Of a stretch of DNA of 64,000 nt, positions 35,537-42,881 are shown piece by piece. The notes below the pieces were generated by a model. It was not told where the DNA came from and did not search any database. It worked only from the letters and a program-made list of their open reading frames with translations. The translations under genes were made by a program, and so were the position numbers. The DNA is from Rhodanobacter sp. C01 (GTDB lineage Bacteria; Pseudomonadota; Gammaproteobacteria; Xanthomonadales; Rhodanobacteraceae), in assembly GCF_002001045.1 (NCBI RefSeq), contig NZ_MUNR01000011.1, positions 62,001 to 126,000 on the forward strand, in the 5' to 3' direction. The stretch's first letter is position 1. Every line of letters begins with the position of its first letter.

Positions 35537-35556
35537 AACTGTAGAAGCCTACAGTT
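35537..35556 (+). promoter_or_regulatory. Perfect lux box upstream of luxI
   Basis: AACTGTAGAAGCCTACAGTT is a 20-bp perfect inverted repeat with 8-bp arms, matching the lux-box pattern ACCTGTA-N6-TACAGGT at nearly every position. It ends 59 bp before the luxI start and lies after the RsaM-like stop. It is the expected binding site of the adjacent LuxR bound to acyl-homoserine lactone, giving positive feedback on luxI. Confidence 0.88.
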
Positions 35557-35615
35557 ATCGTCCGGTAAAAATCATCCTTCAATGCCGTTATTCCGAATTG
35601 GCGGAGCTACGGCAA

Positions 35616-36227
35616 ATGTTGACGATGACGGCTGGCAGGGGGAGTCAACTTTCACCTGACCTCGAGGTGGCGCTCGCCACTTACAGATACGAAGTGTTTA
35701 TAGAGACGCTGCACTGGCAGTTGCCGGTTGAAAATGGACTGGAACGCGATCAATTCGATCGGCCGGATACGTTGTACGTCATTGCACGGGACGCGCGTGG
35801 ATCGGTATGCGGATGTGCCCGGTTGTTGCCCACGACCCGGCCATATCTACTTGATGAAGTCTTTCCAGGTCTCATGAACGGTGCACCTGCACCTCACGCA
35901 CCGGATGCCTGGGAGTTGTCGCGGTTTTCCACGAAGGCCATCGCTGAAGAAGGCACCCCTCCCCGCGAGGAGGCCAGAAGGCGCTTCTGCGCATTGTTTG
36001 CTGCAGTGGTCGAGGCGGCCATAGAGCAGGGCGCTTCCCGGTTGATCACCTTCACGGCCATGGGTGTGGAAAGGATTCTCAGAAGCATCGGCATGCATGC
36101 GCACCGTGTCGGACCACCGCAGTTGATCGATGGCGAGCCTGTGCTGGCCTTGTGGATCGAGTTGGATGATCAGACACGGCGCGCGCTCCAGCTTCCAGAG
36201 ACAGAATCAACAGGCATACCACATTAG
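35616..36227 (+). CDS. LuxI-family acyl-homoserine-lactone synthase
   Basis: Makes acyl-homoserine lactone from AdoMet and acyl-ACP. With ATG 35616 the 203-residue protein places all invariant residues at near-canonical positions: Arg24, Phe28, Trp34, Asp45, Asp48, Arg69, Glu100 and Arg103 (in WELSRF). A GGAG lies nine bases upstream; ATG 35625 is an alternative, and the frame stays open well upstream over the RsaM-like gene. The acyl-chain length cannot be predicted from sequence here. Confidence 0.93.
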   Translation: MLTMTAGRGSQLSPDLEVALATYRYEVFIETLHWQLPVENGLERDQFDRPDTLYVIARDARGSVCGCARLLPTTRPYLLDEVFPGLMNGAPAPHAPDAWELSRFSTKAIAEEGTPPREEARRRFCALFAAVVEAAIEQGASRLITFTAMGVERILRSIGMHAHRVGPPQLIDGEPVLALWIELDDQTRRALQLPETESTGIPH

Positions 36228-36329
36228 GGCCTCGTTTGAAGGCATCCCCATCTGACGGTGCGGCCCGGATGGTGCAAGCACAGGTCTGCGAAGGATGCAC
36301 TGGTCCGATCAAGCGAAGGAGTCGTCGAC

Positions 36330-36572
36330 GTGAGTATCGTAATCAAGGTCAAGGAAGGGGCTGACGGATCATGGAATGTGTGCCGTGATGCCGATCCCGT
36401 GGTGACGCAATTGAGCTTGGGTTCTGCCATACGGACAGCACGGGGCCTGGGTCGTGCGACACACGATGACACGGGGATCGCAGTCCTTGTCGTGATGATC
36501 TGCCCTGTTGGCATGACCCTTCTGGCGAGGTATGCCAAGCCTGCGGCTCGGGAAAGTGCCGTGGCCGCCTGA
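36330..36572 (+). CDS. Small protein of unknown function downstream of luxI
   Basis: An 80-residue protein from GTG 36330 with AAGGAG eight bases upstream. It reads SIVIKVKEGADGSWNVCRD then LSLGSAIRTARGLGRATHDD and a hydrophobic GIAVLVVMICPVGMTLLA stretch. A faint likeness to DUF2188-type small proteins (W-x-V-x-R then a helix) exists but is not conclusive. It begins about 100 bp after luxI on the same strand and may share its quorum control. Confidence 0.5.
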   Translation: MSIVIKVKEGADGSWNVCRDADPVVTQLSLGSAIRTARGLGRATHDDTGIAVLVVMICPVGMTLLARYAKPAARESAVAA

Positions 36573-37089
36573 AGGGCAATTCAAGGCATGCCACGGCACC
36601 CGAGACTTGGGGTGCGAATCGAACTCTCCAAGGGTTCGATAGATCTAATGACGGGCGACGCAATTCACGCTCGCCGAGCTTGCGGGAGAGCAGCCCGGAG
36701 ACCAGAGCCTGAGGGTCCGGCCCACGCGGCAATCGAGTCCTGATCACGGTTTCCATGGGTCCTTCGCAAGATCCTTCCTCGCCGACATCGGAAGATGATC
36801 ACGAGAGTCAGGAGCTGTCCGAGGGATCGGTCGACTGCGCGATGCCATTCTCCGTGCAAACCCCGCGGCGACCGCGCAAGGGGTTCCCCTTGTCTTGGCT
36901 CCGTGTTCCATGCGTGCATTGTCGTGGCATCCATGCAGTCTGGCGGTGGTCACCCGCTATACTTCTGCAGATGGAAGCTGGTCCACCCTATTTGTTGCAC
37001 CCATGCTCATGCCTGTACGCCAAAGTGCATCGGCAGAAAATGGGCATGGCACGATTTGTCGGCCGCGTCGCGCGTCCGGATGCAATGGA
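36573..37089. other. Gap before gmk; no recognisable gene
   Basis: About 517 bp. A leftward frame from ATG 36756, with AAGGA upstream, reads plausibly for about 40 codons (METVIRTRLPRGPDPQALVS) before running over the small gene at 36330-36572. It may be the tip of a disrupted gene but matches nothing I know. No transposase, tRNA or att-like direct repeat was found that would explain the insertion of the neighbouring quorum-sensing cassette. Confidence 0.4.
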
Positions 37090-37722
37090 ATGAATACCCA
37101 CCTTGAGGGCACCCTGTTCGTGGTGGCCGCGCCTTCGGGTGCGGGAAAATCGACCTTGGTCAATGCCTTGCTCGAGCGCGAGCCGACGATCTCGTTGTCG
37201 GTATCGCATACGACACGACCGCCGCGTACAGGCGAGTTGTACGGACGGCATTATTATTTCGTCGAGCGAGGCGAGTTCGAGCGGGAGATAGCCGAGGGCA
37301 TTTTTCTCGAGCATGCCGAAGTGCATGGCAACCTGTACGGCACCTCGCGCACCACGGTGCAAACCCTGCTGACGCAAGGTCGGGACGTACTGCTGGAGAT
37401 CGACTGGCAAGGTGCGGAACAGATCCGCCGAAGCAAGCCCGATTGCATCAGCGTGTTCATCCTGCCACCGTCGCGGACGGAACTTGAACGCCGGCTGCGT
37501 GGTCGAGGTTCGGACAGCGCCGAGGTGATCGAGCGCCGTTTGCGCAATTCGCGTGGCGAGATCGCACATGCGCATGAATTCGACTACATCCTGGTCAACG
37601 ACGCGTTCGAGGATGCGCTGGCTGACCTGCAGGCGATCGTGCGTGCCGTGCGCCTGCGCAGCTCGCTGCAGTGGCAACGGCATGAAGCCTTGATTACCGA
37701 ATTGCTGGCCGCCGGGACTTGA
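37090..37722 (+). CDS. gmk: Guanylate kinase
   Basis: Phosphorylates GMP to GDP. The 210-residue protein has the P-loop APSGAGKSTLVNALL, SVSHTTRPPRTGELYGRHYYF (GMP binding), HGNLYGTS, and LLEIDWQGAEQIRR. The ATG at 37090 matches the family start but has only a weak ribosome site; the open frame extends 195 bp further upstream without family similarity. gmk is normally beside rpoZ and spoT; here the mla genes lie between. Confidence 0.95.
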   Translation: MNTHLEGTLFVVAAPSGAGKSTLVNALLEREPTISLSVSHTTRPPRTGELYGRHYYFVERGEFEREIAEGIFLEHAEVHGNLYGTSRTTVQTLLTQGRDVLLEIDWQGAEQIRRSKPDCISVFILPPSRTELERRLRGRGSDSAEVIERRLRNSRGEIAHAHEFDYILVNDAFEDALADLQAIVRAVRLRSSLQWQRHEALITELLAAGT

Positions 37723-37801
37723 GCCGGACGTTGCCCGCGCATGGCCTTCGCGGCGTGCTTGGGCTACCTTGTTTGCTTATCCAGAGTTGCTGCTTCTGCC
37801 C

Positions 37802-38638
37802 ATGACCGACACCGTTCGCGCCACGCCCGATGACAGCACCCTGGTACAGATCCGTGGGCTGACCACGGTACTCAATGGCAAGACCATCTTCGATGCGTTG
37901 GATCTGGATATTCCGCGCGGCAAGGTCACCGCGATCATGGGTCCCAGCGGTACCGGCAAGACCACCCTGCTCAAGCACATCACCGGGCAGATGCGTCCCG
38001 ATGCGGGCAAGATCCATGTCAACGGTCAGAACGTGCCGGAGTTGTCACGCGAACAGCTTTACAAGCTGCGCGAGGGGATCGGCTACCTGTTCCAGAATTC
38101 GGCGCTGCTGACCGACTTCGACGTGTTCGAGAACGTGGCGTTTCCGCTGCGCCAGCACACGAAGCTGCCGGAAGTGCTGATCCGCAACCTGGTACTGCTG
38201 AAGCTGCAGGCGGTGGGTTTGCGCGGTGCCGCGCGGTTGATGCCGAACGAGCTGTCCGGCGGCATGGCGCGGCGTGTGGCGCTGGCACGCGCGATCGTGT
38301 TCGACCCGATGCTGATCCTGTACGACGAGCCGTTCGTCGGGCTAGATCCGGTGGCCCTGAACCAGGTATTGAAACTGATCCGCACGCTCAACCAGACACT
38401 TGGCATCACCAGTGTGCTGGTGGCGCACGAGCTGGAGGCGGTCAAGCAGGTCGCTGACCATGTCTTCCTGATCGCGAATGGCAAGGTGGTGGCGCAGGGT
38501 GACCCGAAGACCATCGCGAACGACGGTTCGCCGTGGACGCGGCAGTTCTTCGGCGGTGAAGCGGATGGCCCGGTGCCGTTTCAGTATCCCGCCGGCGATT
38601 ACGCGCAGGCGCTTGGCTTTGCCGGAGCGGCGAAATGA
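37802..38638 (+). CDS. mlaF: Mla phospholipid transporter ATPase
   Basis: A 278-residue ABC ATPase energising the MlaFEDB complex that moves phospholipids between the membranes. It has Walker A GPSGTGKTT, the Q-loop FQNSALLTDFDV, signature LSGGMARR, Walker B LILYDEPFVGLD and the H-loop VAHELEAV. ATG 37802 begins MTDTVRATP. It overlaps mlaE by ATGA. First gene of mlaFEDCB. Confidence 0.95.
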   Translation: MTDTVRATPDDSTLVQIRGLTTVLNGKTIFDALDLDIPRGKVTAIMGPSGTGKTTLLKHITGQMRPDAGKIHVNGQNVPELSREQLYKLREGIGYLFQNSALLTDFDVFENVAFPLRQHTKLPEVLIRNLVLLKLQAVGLRGAARLMPNELSGGMARRVALARAIVFDPMLILYDEPFVGLDPVALNQVLKLIRTLNQTLGITSVLVAHELEAVKQVADHVFLIANGKVVAQGDPKTIANDGSPWTRQFFGGEADGPVPFQYPAGDYAQALGFAGAAK

Positions 38639-39411
38639 ACGTGCGCGCATCCCAGCACAACAACGTGGTGGTCCAGTCGCTGGCGCAGATCGGCAACTGC
38701 GGCCTGTTCCTGCTGACCCTGCTGGTGGCGATTCCGCGCAGCTTCCGCCACGTGCGCGAGACGATCCGCCAGCTGTGGTTCGTCGGTGCGATGAGCCTGA
38801 CCATCATCATGGTCTGCGGCCTGTTCATCGGCATGGTGCTGATGCTGCAGCTGTACAACGTGCTGTCGATCTTCGGCAGCACCTCGGCCAGCGGCATGGT
38901 GGTGGCGCTGGCGGTCTATCGGGAACTGGGGCCGGTGGTGACCGCGCTGTTGTTCGCCGGACGCGCGGGCACCTCGATCACCGCCGAAATCGGCCTGATG
39001 CGCGCCACCGACCAGATCGACGCGATGGAGATGATGGCGGTCGACCCGATTGCCTACGTCGCCACGCCGCGTTTCCTGGCCGGACTGATCGCGATGCCGC
39101 TGCTGTGCTGCGTGTTCTGCGCGATGGCGATCTTCGGCGGCCATCTGGTCGGCGTGACCTGGCTCGGCATCGACAACGGCACGTTCTGGTCGAACATGAC
39201 CGCCGTGGTGGTCGTGCACACCGACATCGTCAACGGCGTGCTGTTCAAGAGCCTGGTGTTCGGTGCGGTGGTGTCGCTGATCGCGGTATTCCAGGGCTTT
39301 ACCACCCCGCCGACCAGCGAGGGCGTGGCCTATGCCACCACCCGTACCGTGGTCGCTTCGTCGATTGCCATCCTGGCGCTGGACTTCGTGCTGACCGCCT
39401 TCCTGATGTGA
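38635..39411 (+). CDS. mlaE: Mla phospholipid transporter permease
   Basis: A 258-residue inner-membrane permease with an amphipathic N-terminal helix and five transmembrane helices. The MlaE/YrbE signature is present: LFAGRAGTSITAEIGLMRAT then DQIDAMEMMAVDP. It forms the core on which MlaF and MlaD assemble. It overlaps mlaF and precedes mlaD by 51 bp. Confidence 0.95.
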   Translation: MNVRASQHNNVVVQSLAQIGNCGLFLLTLLVAIPRSFRHVRETIRQLWFVGAMSLTIIMVCGLFIGMVLMLQLYNVLSIFGSTSASGMVVALAVYRELGPVVTALLFAGRAGTSITAEIGLMRATDQIDAMEMMAVDPIAYVATPRFLAGLIAMPLLCCVFCAMAIFGGHLVGVTWLGIDNGTFWSNMTAVVVVHTDIVNGVLFKSLVFGAVVSLIAVFQGFTTPPTSEGVAYATTRTVVASSIAILALDFVLTAFLM

Positions 39412-39462
39412 CTGTCATGCATTCCATTTCGAATAGCCGTACCACCCATTGAGGATTGTGCC

Positions 39463-40338
39463 GTGAGCCAACAGAGAAGTTCCTATGCCGTCGGCACCGG
39501 TCTGTTCATCGTGCTTGGTTTTGCCGCGCTGGCCTATCTGGCGACGCAGACCAGTTCGGTCGCGAACGTGCATCAGGGCGCCAGCTATACCGTCGACGCG
39601 CACTTCACCAACATTGGCGCGCTGAAGGAGCGCGCACCGGTGAAGATCGCCGGCGTTCGCATTGGCCAGGTGCAGTCGATCACGTTGCCGCCAGGACAGG
39701 AGGTGGCCGATGTGAAGCTGACGATCGACAAGAGCTACGACCGGATTCCGCAGGATTCGGTCGTGACCATCTTCACCAGCGGCCTGCTCGGCGACCAGTA
39801 CGTCGGCATCGATTACGGCAGCTCGCAGCAGTTTGTGGCGAACGGTGGCACGCTGGCGCGGACCAAGTCCTCGCAGCCGCTGGAGGAGATGCTGGGTAAA
39901 TTCTTTGGCGCCGGTGGCGTGTCGGACAACATCGGCGGCACCTATACGGTGAAGGCGGACTTCAGCAATGTCGGCACGCTATCCGTGGGCGCACCGGTGA
40001 AGATGGCCGGCGTGGCGATCGGCACGGTGCAGACGGTGGTCGCCGATCCGGTCAAGCTGGATGCGAAGGTCACGCTGGCGATCGACAAGCGCTACAACGC
40101 GATTCCGGACGATTCCTCCGCGGCAGTGTTCACCAGCGGTTTGATCGGCAGCCAGTATGTTGCGATCCAGCCCGGCGGTTCGCCCGACGCGCTCAAGGAC
40201 GGTGACGAGATGGTCCTGACCCAGTCTGCGATGCAGCTGGAAGACCTGATCGGCAAGTTCCTGGTCAACGGTTCGTCCAGCGACACCAAGTCTGCCGGCA
40301 ACGGCAAATCAGACATTCCCCCCGCCGGCAAGCACTGA
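39463..40338 (+). CDS. mlaD: MlaD-type substrate-binding protein with two MCE units
   Basis: A membrane-anchored periplasmic lipid-binding subunit. After one N-terminal helix (about 9-28) the protein contains two MCE units, about 41-150 and 159-270. They align repeat by repeat: NIGALKERAPVKIAGVRIGQ with NVGTLSVGAPVKMAGVAIGT; FTSGLLGDQYVGI with FTSGLIGSQYVAI; and PLEEMLGKF with QLEDLIGKF. E. coli MlaD has one unit in 183 residues, against 291 here. Six copies would form two stacked rings rather than one, which is inference. The GTG start at 39463 follows GAGGAT. Confidence 0.93.
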   Translation: MSQQRSSYAVGTGLFIVLGFAALAYLATQTSSVANVHQGASYTVDAHFTNIGALKERAPVKIAGVRIGQVQSITLPPGQEVADVKLTIDKSYDRIPQDSVVTIFTSGLLGDQYVGIDYGSSQQFVANGGTLARTKSSQPLEEMLGKFFGAGGVSDNIGGTYTVKADFSNVGTLSVGAPVKMAGVAIGTVQTVVADPVKLDAKVTLAIDKRYNAIPDDSSAAVFTSGLIGSQYVAIQPGGSPDALKDGDEMVLTQSAMQLEDLIGKFLVNGSSSDTKSAGNGKSDIPPAGKH

Positions 40339-40363
40339 GCCGGTTCAGCTCAAGGAGTTACCC

Positions 40364-41035
40364 ATGTTGCGCAGACTGGCTCTTGCCACCGCCCTTGCGT
40401 TCGGCACCATCGTGGCCGCCCCGACTTTCGCCCAGGCGGCCGCGCCGGCGGCCGCTGCCGGGCAGGCACCGGAACAGATCGTGCAAGGTATTGCCGATCA
40501 GCTGGCCAACGACATCGATGGCCATCGCGACGAGCTGAAGCGCAACCAGGACAAATTGATCAGCATCATCGACGAGGTGTTCCTGCCGCACTTCGATATC
40601 GATTACGCCTCGATCCTGGTGCTAGGCCAGCACGCCCGCGAAGCGACGCCCGAACAGCGCGAGCGTTTCGCCAAGGCGTTCTACAACTCGATTACCCATC
40701 GTTATGCGCAGGGGTTGCTCGACTACACGCGCGGTCGCGTCAAGGTGCTGCCGTTCAACGGCGACCTCAACGACAAGCGCACCGTGGTGCGCACCCAGGT
40801 CGTGCTGGATGATGGCAAGCTGGTCTCGATCGACTACGCGTTCCGCAAGAGTCGCAGCGGCGACTGGAAGGCCTACGACGTGATCATCGAGGGCATTTCC
40901 TACATCACCAACTACCGCAACCAGGTGGATGCGGAAATCCGCAAGGTTGGCATCGAGCAGCTGATCAAGAATCTCGAGACCCAGGGCGAGAATGCGCTGA
41001 AGGCGATGGACCAGGACAGCAAGGGCGCGCAGTGA
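40364..41035 (+). CDS. mlaC: Periplasmic phospholipid-binding protein MlaC
   Basis: A 223-residue secreted protein with a signal peptide (cleavage probably after AQA, about residue 25). It ferries phospholipid between MlaA at the outer membrane and MlaD. Family motifs: DEVFLPHFDIDYASILVLG, RFAKAFYNSITHRYAQGLL and YDVIIEGISYITNYRNQ. The stop overlaps the mlaB start. Confidence 0.94.
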   Translation: MLRRLALATALAFGTIVAAPTFAQAAAPAAAAGQAPEQIVQGIADQLANDIDGHRDELKRNQDKLISIIDEVFLPHFDIDYASILVLGQHAREATPEQRERFAKAFYNSITHRYAQGLLDYTRGRVKVLPFNGDLNDKRTVVRTQVVLDDGKLVSIDYAFRKSRSGDWKAYDVIIEGISYITNYRNQVDAEIRKVGIEQLIKNLETQGENALKAMDQDSKGAQ

Positions 41036-41340
41036 CGACCGGCCCGGACAACGGATTCCGGTTGTTGAACGACGCACCGGCGACGCTTGGCGTGGCCGGT
41101 CTGCTGGACTTTGAAACGGCGGCGCCGGCCCTGCAGGCGATCCGGTCCGCGCTGGCCGCCAGTCAGTCGACCCGACTCGACCTGGCTGGCGTCAGCCGTT
41201 GCGACAGTGCGGGGCTCGCCTGCGTGGTGGCGGCTGTTGCCGAAGCTGCGAGGCATGGCCGGAAATTGCAGGTCATCCACATGCCGGCGGACATGCAGGC
41301 GCTGGCCAGCGTCTGCGAGGTGGATCAGTTGATAGGCTGA
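41032..41340 (+). CDS. mlaB: STAS-domain protein MlaB
   Basis: A 102-residue cytoplasmic STAS protein that binds MlaF and is needed for complex activity. It shows LLDFETAAPALQAIRSAL, LDLAGVSRCDSAGLACVVA with the conserved Ser-Ala-Gly, and the ASVCEVDQLIG end. GTG 41032 overlaps the mlaC TGA (GTGA). Last gene of the mla operon. Confidence 0.9.
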   Translation: MTTGPDNGFRLLNDAPATLGVAGLLDFETAAPALQAIRSALAASQSTRLDLAGVSRCDSAGLACVVAAVAEAARHGRKLQVIHMPADMQALASVCEVDQLIG

Positions 41341-41370
41341 TCGATCAGGTTTCGTGGTGTCCGCAACAAA

Positions 41371-41396
41371 GAAGGGGCCCCTGCGGCCCCTTCTTC
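41371..41396. terminator. Terminator between mlaB and mlaA (convergent)
   Basis: GAAGGGGCC-CCTGC-GGCCCCTTC followed by TTC on the right, and by a TTCTTTGTT tract when read leftward. It lies between convergent mlaB and mlaA and probably serves both. Confidence 0.75.
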
Positions 41397-41425
41397 ATGT
41401 GATTGATCTCAGCCTGCCGTCGTCT

Positions 41426-42256
41426 TCATTGCTTCGGGTTGGACTGGTCCGGATGCTTGTTTTCCCACTGGTGTTGCTGGTCCAGCAACTCGTCAGGGTC
41501 GAAGTTCTTGTCGTCCAGCCCCTGCATCTGCTGGATGACCTCGGTGGGCGGGTTGCCGTCGTAGATGGCGTACAGGCGCTGTTGCCGGTAGGCGTCACGG
41601 ATGAAAACGTAAGGATCGTAGGCCGACTGCAGGAAGCTTTCCGCGTCGATCGCGCGCGAACGCAAGGTCACCAGATACATCACCTCGGGCAGGTATTCCA
41701 GGCCGTGGTAGCTGTGGCTGCTGGCATAAATGCTCAACGGGTCGAAGAAATAGCTGTCAACCGGCAGGTGCCAGATATCGCGCATCGTGCTCGGGCCGAC
41801 CAGCGGGACGAACAGGTAATCGCCCTCGGGCGCACCCCAGCGGGCCAGCGTGATGCCAAAGTCGTTGTCCTCCAGAGGCAGGCCGAGCTGGCTGGCCGGG
41901 TCGAAGAAGCCGCCGATACCCAGGGTCAGGTTGACCAGGAAGCGGCCACTGCTCTGCAGGGCCTGCTTCGGGCGCGCCTGCAGCAGGTCGTTGGCGACCG
42001 TGATCGGCATGCGGATATTGGTGAAGAAGTCGCTGATCGAACGGCGCACCGGGGCATTGGTCACATCGCGGTAGCCCACTGCGACCGGGCGGATCACTGC
42101 CTTGTCCACGGTGTTGGTGAATTTGTAGGCCTGACGGTTGTACTTCTGCAGCGGATCGTCGGTGCGCGGCTTGGCGATCGTGCAGCCGGCCAGCAACGCC
42201 ATGGCGAGCAGGGGCAGGCAACGGCTCAGTGCGGGGAGGCGCGGCAATGGGGGCAT
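41426..42256 (-). CDS. mlaA: Outer-membrane lipoprotein MlaA (VacJ)
   Basis: A 276-residue lipoprotein with lipobox LLAGC (Cys about 25). MlaA forms a ring-shaped pore in the inner leaflet of the outer membrane and removes mislocalised phospholipid. Family motifs: DPLQKYNRQAYKFTNTVDKA, FFTNIRMPITVANDLLQ, FDPASQLGLP and YLFVPLVGPSTMRDIW. Here it is convergent with, not part of, the mlaFEDCB operon and has its own promoter at 42296-42324. Confidence 0.95.
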   Translation of the reverse strand: MPPLPRLPALSRCLPLLAMALLAGCTIAKPRTDDPLQKYNRQAYKFTNTVDKAVIRPVAVGYRDVTNAPVRRSISDFFTNIRMPITVANDLLQARPKQALQSSGRFLVNLTLGIGGFFDPASQLGLPLEDNDFGITLARWGAPEGDYLFVPLVGPSTMRDIWHLPVDSYFFDPLSIYASSHSYHGLEYLPEVMYLVTLRSRAIDAESFLQSAYDPYVFIRDAYRQQRLYAIYDGNPPTEVIQQMQGLDDKNFDPDELLDQQHQWENKHPDQSNPKQ

Positions 42257-42295
42257 GGGATGCAGGAAGTTCGCGGCGGGGACGGGAGCAGTATA

Positions 42296-42324
42296 ATTGT
42301 ACTGTCTGGTTTTATATCTTGCAC
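42296..42324 (-). promoter_or_regulatory. Putative mlaA promoter
   Basis: Read leftward: GTGCAA, a 17-bp AT-rich spacer, and TACAAT. The -10 lies 39 bp before the mlaA start. Confidence 0.55.
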
Positions 42325-42394
42325 GACTTTCGGTGCGCTTTCGCAGGCAGGATGCCGAGGGTATCGCAGCCGGCCATCATACGCGCCCCTCGCA

Positions 42395-42423
42395 TTGCCA
42401 GCCAAGCACCTGCTGGCTACACT
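42395..42423 (+). promoter_or_regulatory. Putative rpoZ promoter
   Basis: TTGCCA (42395-42400), a 17-bp spacer and TACACT (42418-42423), followed by an AT-rich leader of about 35 nt and a TAAGGA ribosome site before rpoZ. Confidence 0.6.
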
Positions 42424-42462
42424 GTCAGACCATATAAGTTATTTATTCCCTAAGGATTTCGC

Positions 42463-42753
42463 ATGGCACGCATTACCGTGGAAGACTGCCTCGAGGTAGT
42501 CGACAACCGTTTCGAGCTGGTGCTGATGGCGACCAAGCGCGCACGTCAGCTGGAAAAGGGTGCCGAACCGGCTGTCAATCCCGACCATGACAAGCCGACC
42601 GTGCTGGCATTGCGCGAAATCGCCGCGCGCCGCATCGACCAGGCCACGATCGACCAGATCGACAAGGCCGAGCGCGAGCGCGCCGAGCGCGAGGCGCTGG
42701 AATGGGCCGCTGCCGAAGTGGACGACGACCTTTCCAAGGGTGGCGACGACTGA
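42463..42753 (+). CDS. rpoZ: RNA polymerase omega subunit
   Basis: A 96-residue omega subunit that aids beta-prime folding and forms one ppGpp site of RNA polymerase. It begins [20 protein letters not shown], with ATKRARQL and [11 protein letters not shown] as in the family. A TAAGGA site precedes the ATG. It is followed by spoT, the ppGpp enzyme, as is usual. Confidence 0.96.
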   Translation: MARITVEDCLEVVDNRFELVLMATKRARQLEKGAEPAVNPDHDKPTVLALREIAARRIDQATIDQIDKAERERAEREALEWAAAEVDDDLSKGGDD

Positions 42754-42881
42754 TATGGATGGCGGCGGCTGTATGACGCGTATCCATCACACCGGCGTGT
42801 CCGGGGTGAGAGGATGCGCGTGCCCAGTCGCTGACTGTTCTCCCGCCGATGGGGTGTGCGCCTGAAACGGCGCCGGCATCG

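Noticed and set aside
36595-36650. tRNA-like or attachment-site sequence next to the quorum-sensing cassette
   Set aside because: A TTCGA-containing stretch is present but no cloverleaf can be drawn and no matching direct repeat is found on the other side of the cassette.
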